Shown here: piece after piece, positions 60,181 through 64,000 of the stretch
Layout: each line of letters begins with the position of its first letter
Numbering within the stretch: the stretch's first letter is position 1
Assembly (NCBI GenBank): GCA_007121455.1
Contig: SKKN01000038.1
Location: 1-64,000 of the forward strand
Direction of reading: 5' to 3'
From: Gemmatimonadota bacterium
Lineage (GTDB): Bacteria; Gemmatimonadota; Gemmatimonadetes; Longimicrobiales; Gaopeijiaceae
DNA length: 64,000 bases
Position numbers and translations under genes: made by a program
Notes under the pieces: generated by a model
What the model was told of the DNA's origin: nothing
The model's database searches: none
What the model saw: the letters and a program-made list of their open reading frames with translations, nothing else

Positions 60181-61767
60181 TCAGCCCAGAATCCACCGAA
60201 CGAGTGGGATTCGGGAGAGTTCGGGAAACGTTTCGTGAATTCCGATGAAGCGATGAGTGAGCCTGAGGAGAAGCAGCGAGATCACTCCGACCAGTGCCAC
60301 CCCCTGATACAACGAGAGGCTCACTACCTGCTGAAGGGCGATCAGCCCGGCGAGCAGGACGAAGATGACGCAGTGCACCCGTACGAACCGGAAATCGATG
60401 AGTCGAACCCCGGTCCCGGTCCACCAGAGACCGAGATGCTTGAACAGTGCCTGGAAGATCATGAGCATCGTCACGGCGATGGCCGCGCCGAGCGGTCCGT
60501 ACGCCGGTATGAGCAGGAACCCGAGCCCGATCCCGAACCCGGCGGCAAGGAGATCGCTGGCGACCAGAAAACGCACCCTCCCGTACACGGTCAGGGTTTT
60601 CGCATTGTATCCCATGGACGCGTACACGAAGTGCCCCACGGCAAGGAGTGCCAGGAGGGTTCCGGATCCAGCGTATTCTTCTCCGAAGAGAACGACGGCG
60701 AGGGGCTCCGCCATGGTGACCGAAACGGCGAAGACCGGAAAGCTCAACACGGAGATCCAGGTCGCGGTCCTCCAGTAGAGATCACTGATGTCTTCGCTCT
60801 GTTTTCGCGCGTACATGCGCGAAGCCAGGGGTACGAAGAGAAACGCGAATGCTTCGGAGGCGACGAGGTTCACCCCTGCGATCGGCAGGACGGCGCGGTA
60901 CCCGGCCACCGCGGTCGTCGTGTGAAAGTATTCCAGGAGCAGGACGGCTACGGACCCTCGGACCAGGCCTGGAAAGTCAGCGGTCACCAAGGGGATGCTG
61001 AAGGTGTAGATCTCGCGCACCGGAACGATGAGGCGTTTCGGTCGGAGGTACTGGAGGAGTCCCTTCTGCCGCCAGTCCCGAATCAGGATCGCTACGTAGA
61101 GCCAAACTCCGATCAACCCGCCGATCACGTATCCGTACGCCAGAAGGTGGGCGTCTCCCGCGACGAGCATGACGAGGAGCACCGCGGCCAGCTTGAGGCC
61201 GGGGCCGACCACATGACGCCGGAAAAAGATGGCCCGGGCCCCGATGAACACCGCCGCGAGCTTCTGGAGAAGCGTATCCAGGGCGTGGAGCGGTGTGAGC
61301 GCAATCAGGATCAGGAGGACGGACAGGGAGAGTGGATCCGTCACGAGCGTCCCCTCGATCACTCCCCGGAGACCATGTAGCAGGAGGACGACCGCGAGCC
61401 CCAGCCCCACCACCGTTCCCACGGCCAGCACGATCGTGCCGAATGCGCGCCCCGTCTCACCCCTTTCATGATACATCGGCACGAACCGTGGCAGGGCTTT
61501 GCCGAGGCCGAGCAGGATCATGCTCGACCCGATGGATGCCACCCCCAGGGCGTAAGCGAATGCGCCGTATTCCGCCACGGCGAGGTGGCGAACGGTGAGT
61601 ACCTGGACCGCGAGGTTCAGCAGGACGGAGACGATGCGGCCGAAAAGCAGGAGACTCGAGCCGCGCACGAATTCGCGAGTGGTCGCGGTCGCGGCCGAAC
61701 CCTCCGTCGGTCGGGGCGGTGGCTTGGGAGGGGGAAACCCGACGCGCGGCGGCTCAGGTCGATTCAT
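60181..61767 (-). CDS. Wzx-type oligosaccharide flippase
   Basis: A 528-residue polytopic protein with about 14 helices of the MVF/polysaccharide-transporter superfamily: FVRGSSLLLFGRIVSVLLNL, VRHLAVAEYGAFAYALG, LGKALPRFVPMYH, then LASRMYARKQSEDISDLYW, and FGEEYAGSGTLLALLAVGHF in the second half. It would move lipid-linked repeat units across the inner membrane. No Wzy polymerase or chain-length regulator is in the window. The Pro-rich first 20 residues are cytosolic. Confidence 0.88.
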   Translation of the reverse strand: MNRPEPPRVGFPPPKPPPRPTEGSAATATTREFVRGSSLLLFGRIVSVLLNLAVQVLTVRHLAVAEYGAFAYALGVASIGSSMILLGLGKALPRFVPMYHERGETGRAFGTIVLAVGTVVGLGLAVVLLLHGLRGVIEGTLVTDPLSLSVLLILIALTPLHALDTLLQKLAAVFIGARAIFFRRHVVGPGLKLAAVLLVMLVAGDAHLLAYGYVIGGLIGVWLYVAILIRDWRQKGLLQYLRPKRLIVPVREIYTFSIPLVTADFPGLVRGSVAVLLLEYFHTTTAVAGYRAVLPIAGVNLVASEAFAFLFVPLASRMYARKQSEDISDLYWRTATWISVLSFPVFAVSVTMAEPLAVVLFGEEYAGSGTLLALLAVGHFVYASMGYNAKTLTVYGRVRFLVASDLLAAGFGIGLGFLLIPAYGPLGAAIAVTMLMIFQALFKHLGLWWTGTGVRLIDFRFVRVHCVIFVLLAGLIALQQVVSLSLYQGVALVGVISLLLLRLTHRFIGIHETFPELSRIPLVRWILG

Positions 61768-61848
61768 CGGAACTCGGAATCGCCCCTCGGAGCGGCCGGC
61801 CTCCAGGAGCCGGGTTCCGAGGGCGAAGGAGCCCGCAGACGCTTCGCC

Positions 61849-62952
61849 TCATGCACCTTCTGAACGATTGCCGGAGAGAGCCGAGTTCAGTGCTTCCAGC
61901 AACCCCTCGGCCGATAAGCCCGTGGTGACCCCGCTCGGATCATCGAACCGGTGCCGCCACCGGTCCACTGCGGAGAACCAGGGGCGCATCCGAAGACGAA
62001 AGATGAGTGGGGTCGTGCTCCGGGTGACATTCGTCCGGCGAAGCCGGAGGGGGTCGGTCACCCCGATGTGATTGAGCCCGTCGAGGCAGGTGAAACCCAG
62101 CTCGAAACCTTCCTCCCGGGCCGCCTGGACCGTTTCCCTGTCGTGGAATCCGTACGGGTAGGCGATCACCGGCGCTACGTGCGGGAGAGCCCCCTGGAGA
62201 TCCTCCATGCATTCTTTCAGCTCGCTCCGAATTCGATCCTTGGAGGTACGGGGCAGGGGAGGATGCCAACGAGTGTGCGCGCCGATGGAAAGCCCTTCCC
62301 CTGCCAGCGCCCGGAGCTCATCCCAGTCCAGGACGTTGGGGGGCTGCTCCCCCTCTGCCGCCCCCGGAAAGGCCTGGTCGAGCTCGTCCACGATTTCGTT
62401 CGCCTCCTCGTGTGTCAGCCCTTTCATCTGACGGCGGAGTCGGGACCAGTCCGTGGCGCGAGATCGGTCCGAAGCATGGTCGGCAGAGCGCGACGAGACG
62501 GCGGACCCTTGCGAGCTCGCGACCGCCCTCCGGAAGAGTCGATGGAGTCGATCCCACCAGAACGCTCGCTCCGGACGTCCGGGATAGGCCGTCGGAACGA
62601 AAAGCGTGGCGGGCAGACGGAGCCCTTTCAATATTGGCCAGGCGATCTCCCCAACATCCCGATAGGCGTCGTCGAAGGTGATGAGGACCGCCCGCTCCGG
62701 GAGGGTGGCAATCCCGCGAAACGCAGCCAACACCTCCTCGAGTGAGACGACGGAGTACCGGTGTGCGAGGTGGCGCATCTGGCGCCGGAAACCATCCGGG
62801 GAGACACTTATCAGAGCGGGGTCGAGTGCCGGCGTCGCTTCCGGGTCGGCCACCCTGTGGTAGACGAGAACCCGCAGGGGACGTGCGTGGGCCGGGCCCA
62901 CACCCCGATGGAGCGGTGTGCCTTTGGCCGGATTCCGGGAGCCACCGCTCAT
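61849..62952 (-). CDS. Polysaccharide deacetylase (NodB-like)
   Basis: A 367-residue hydrolase. Motifs: LRVLVYHRVADPEATP, AVLITFDDAYRDVGEIAW (catalytic Asp and metal Asp), IGAHTRWHPPLPRTSKDRI (the H-x3-H pair) and VIAYPYGFHDRETVQAAREE. A 70-residue insertion with many Ser/Arg lies between motifs 1 and 2. No signal peptide is evident; location is uncertain. The start overlaps the phosphotransferase stop as ATGA. It fits removal of N-acetyl groups from the exported glycan or its precursor. Confidence 0.87.
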   Translation of the reverse strand: MSGGSRNPAKGTPLHRGVGPAHARPLRVLVYHRVADPEATPALDPALISVSPDGFRRQMRHLAHRYSVVSLEEVLAAFRGIATLPERAVLITFDDAYRDVGEIAWPILKGLRLPATLFVPTAYPGRPERAFWWDRLHRLFRRAVASSQGSAVSSRSADHASDRSRATDWSRLRRQMKGLTHEEANEIVDELDQAFPGAAEGEQPPNVLDWDELRALAGEGLSIGAHTRWHPPLPRTSKDRIRSELKECMEDLQGALPHVAPVIAYPYGFHDRETVQAAREEGFELGFTCLDGLNHIGVTDPLRLRRTNVTRSTTPLIFRLRMRPWFSAVDRWRHRFDDPSGVTTGLSAEGLLEALNSALSGNRSEGA

Positions 62953-64000
62953 CGCGGGCTCCGTTTGCACTGGAGGAGCGGTTGGTGTGTCCCGGCAGGT
63001 CCTCCACCGGCCTCGCCAGCTGCGGGGAAGAAGGTGTGGCTTCCGGATGCGGCGACGAGATCCTTCCAGAATCGAAAGAAGTGGTGATGTAGTATCGCTC
63101 GCTCGCCCCCTCGAGACGCTGCATCCGCGAGGGATCGATCGGGTCTCTGAAGGAGACGCGCGAGTATGCGCGTCCAACAGCAGATGAAGAGAGGCTCGGC
63201 AGCGCTCGAGGGAAGCTCCAGCGCCTCCCAGTAGCGGGAGATCCAGGGGTGCGCCCAGCCGTCGGTTCTCCTGAACGCACGGTGCATCGTCTGGAGCTTT
63301 TCGTCCCACGTCCGTGCGGGCTCGCGTGCCAGTGCCATGGATGCGAGGAAGAAGAAGAGATCGATAGCCGGAAACCCCCGAGCCTCCGCGAACTCCCAGT
63401 CCACCACGGTGATCGCCGTTTCCCCCGGTGTCTTGGCCCCGGCGAGAATGTTCGATCCGCAGAGGTCGCCGTGCTCGAGCACGGCAGGAAGGTCGAAGCT
63501 CGCAAGGTCTTCCAGAGCCCGGTCCGCACGCAGTATGAGTCCCTGGTGGGATTCCGATTGGGGAAGGTGCCGCTCGAGCTCTCGGATGGGGAGGCGCACC
63601 AGACAATCGTATCGGTCCGGTGCCGTAGTCCCTGCAGCGGAGGTCGCTTTGTGAAGGTCGATCAACCAATGGACGATCTCGTCCGCCCATCCCTCGGGGT
63701 CTCGGCGGAGCGTATGCCGGCTGAGGGCGGCCCCGGGCATACCGGACAAGGTCAGGCTTCGGGTCCCACCGGACCTGCCGTCGGCCAGGACCGTCGGGAC
63801 GGAACGAGTGATCGAGGGCTGGATTTCGGCCACCGTCCGCAACCCACCCGCCTCCCGTGCGAGCGCGCCTTCTGCCCGCGCATGACCCGGGAGGCGAGCC
63901 GACTTCACCACTGCTGCCGGTCGTTCGCTGCCCTCTCGAAGAAGAAAGGTCATTGCGAACGAAGAGCCGCGCCGGCTGAGGAGAACCCACGAAAGCTCCT
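62949..64000 (-). CDS. Aminoglycoside-phosphotransferase-fold kinase (partial, runs off the edge)
   Basis: At least 350 residues of an APH-fold kinase. The Brenner motif is LEHGDLCGSNILAG and the metal Asp is in ITVVDWEFAEARGFPAIDLF. An internal ATG at 63953 would start at MTFLLREG, but the frame stays open to the window edge and the residues before it (WVLLSRRGSSFA) look like the first strand of the fold, so the gene probably begins beyond 64000. Substrates could be sugars or lipid-linked intermediates. ATGA coupling with the deacetylase indicates a shared role. Confidence 0.8.
   Translation of the reverse strand, partial: ELSWVLLSRRGSSFAMTFLLREGSERPAAVVKSARLPGHARAEGALAREAGGLRTVAEIQPSITRSVPTVLADGRSGGTRSLTLSGMPGAALSRHTLRRDPEGWADEIVHWLIDLHKATSAAGTTAPDRYDCLVRLPIRELERHLPQSESHQGLILRADRALEDLASFDLPAVLEHGDLCGSNILAGAKTPGETAITVVDWEFAEARGFPAIDLFFFLASMALAREPARTWDEKLQTMHRAFRRTDGWAHPWISRYWEALELPSSAAEPLFICCWTRILARLLQRPDRSLADAASRGGERAILHHHFFRFWKDLVAASGSHTFFPAAGEAGGGPAGTHQPLLQCKRSPR

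Noticed and set aside
59986-61380. Long plus-strand frame over the Wzx gene
   Set aside because: Glu/Gly/Asp/His-rich shadow translation without hydrophobic helices; the minus strand encodes a clear flippase.
1-64000. tRNA, rRNA, CRISPR arrays, transposases, phage genes
   Set aside because: Looked for by eye on both strands; no cloverleaf with a CCA-type end, no regularly spaced repeat array, and no transposase or integrase motif was recognised.

Overview
The window looks like a chromosomal segment of a high-GC, Gram-negative, free-living bacterium. A SusC/SusD outer-membrane pair, an ECF sigma operon, DUF4382- and DUF5777-like secreted proteins, many small SRPBCC/DinB/VOC/ArsR genes and very high third-position GC together resemble Gemmatimonadota or a close relative. 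That placement is inference; no rRNA gene is present. I saw no tRNA, CRISPR array, intact insertion sequence or prophage.

Bases 1-2800 are a gene graveyard: a hairpin at the left edge, then fragments of a DinB protein, a VOC protein, a PAS sensor and a serine hydrolase, plus a chimeric leucine-rich-repeat lipoprotein. Bases 2.9-31.9 kb are ordinary accessory metabolism and stress genes. They include an amidohydrolase lipoprotein, a class-C serine hydrolase, an arsR-arsM arsenic methylation pair whose promoter looks leaderless, a betaine-type transporter, an ArsR/VOC/SRPBCC operon, a copper protein-cytochrome c-haem membrane protein group, an Smr protein, a TetR/hydrolase divergon, an SLC13 transporter and a Tat-exported aldo-keto reductase. 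Several remnants lie between them (SnoaL, polysaccharide deacetylase), and one channel gene has an apparent one-base frameshift.

Bases 31.9-37.4 kb hold a histidine kinase that seems to have lost most of its sensor domain, then a minus-strand operon. In transcription order the operon encodes a membrane protein with a glycogen-binding (CBM48-like) domain, a secreted beta-rich protein with the same domain, an ECF sigma factor and two small secreted proteins. A SusC/SusD glycan-importer-like pair is divergent from it.

Bases 41.8-64 kb form a surface-glycan island: an ABC exporter, three family-2 glycosyltransferases, a discrete carrier protein/acetyltransferase/adenylation/luciferase-like monooxygenase cassette with overlapping genes, CelD/FemAB-like acyltransferases (one frameshifted), two paralogous lyase-like lipoproteins flanking a methyltransferase, a family-4 glycosyltransferase, a Wzx flippase, a polysaccharide deacetylase and a phosphotransferase that runs off the right edge. 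The best candidates for something undescribed are the monooxygenase-adenylation-acetyltransferase-carrier cassette inside the glycan island and the CBM48-linked ECF operon next to SusC/SusD.
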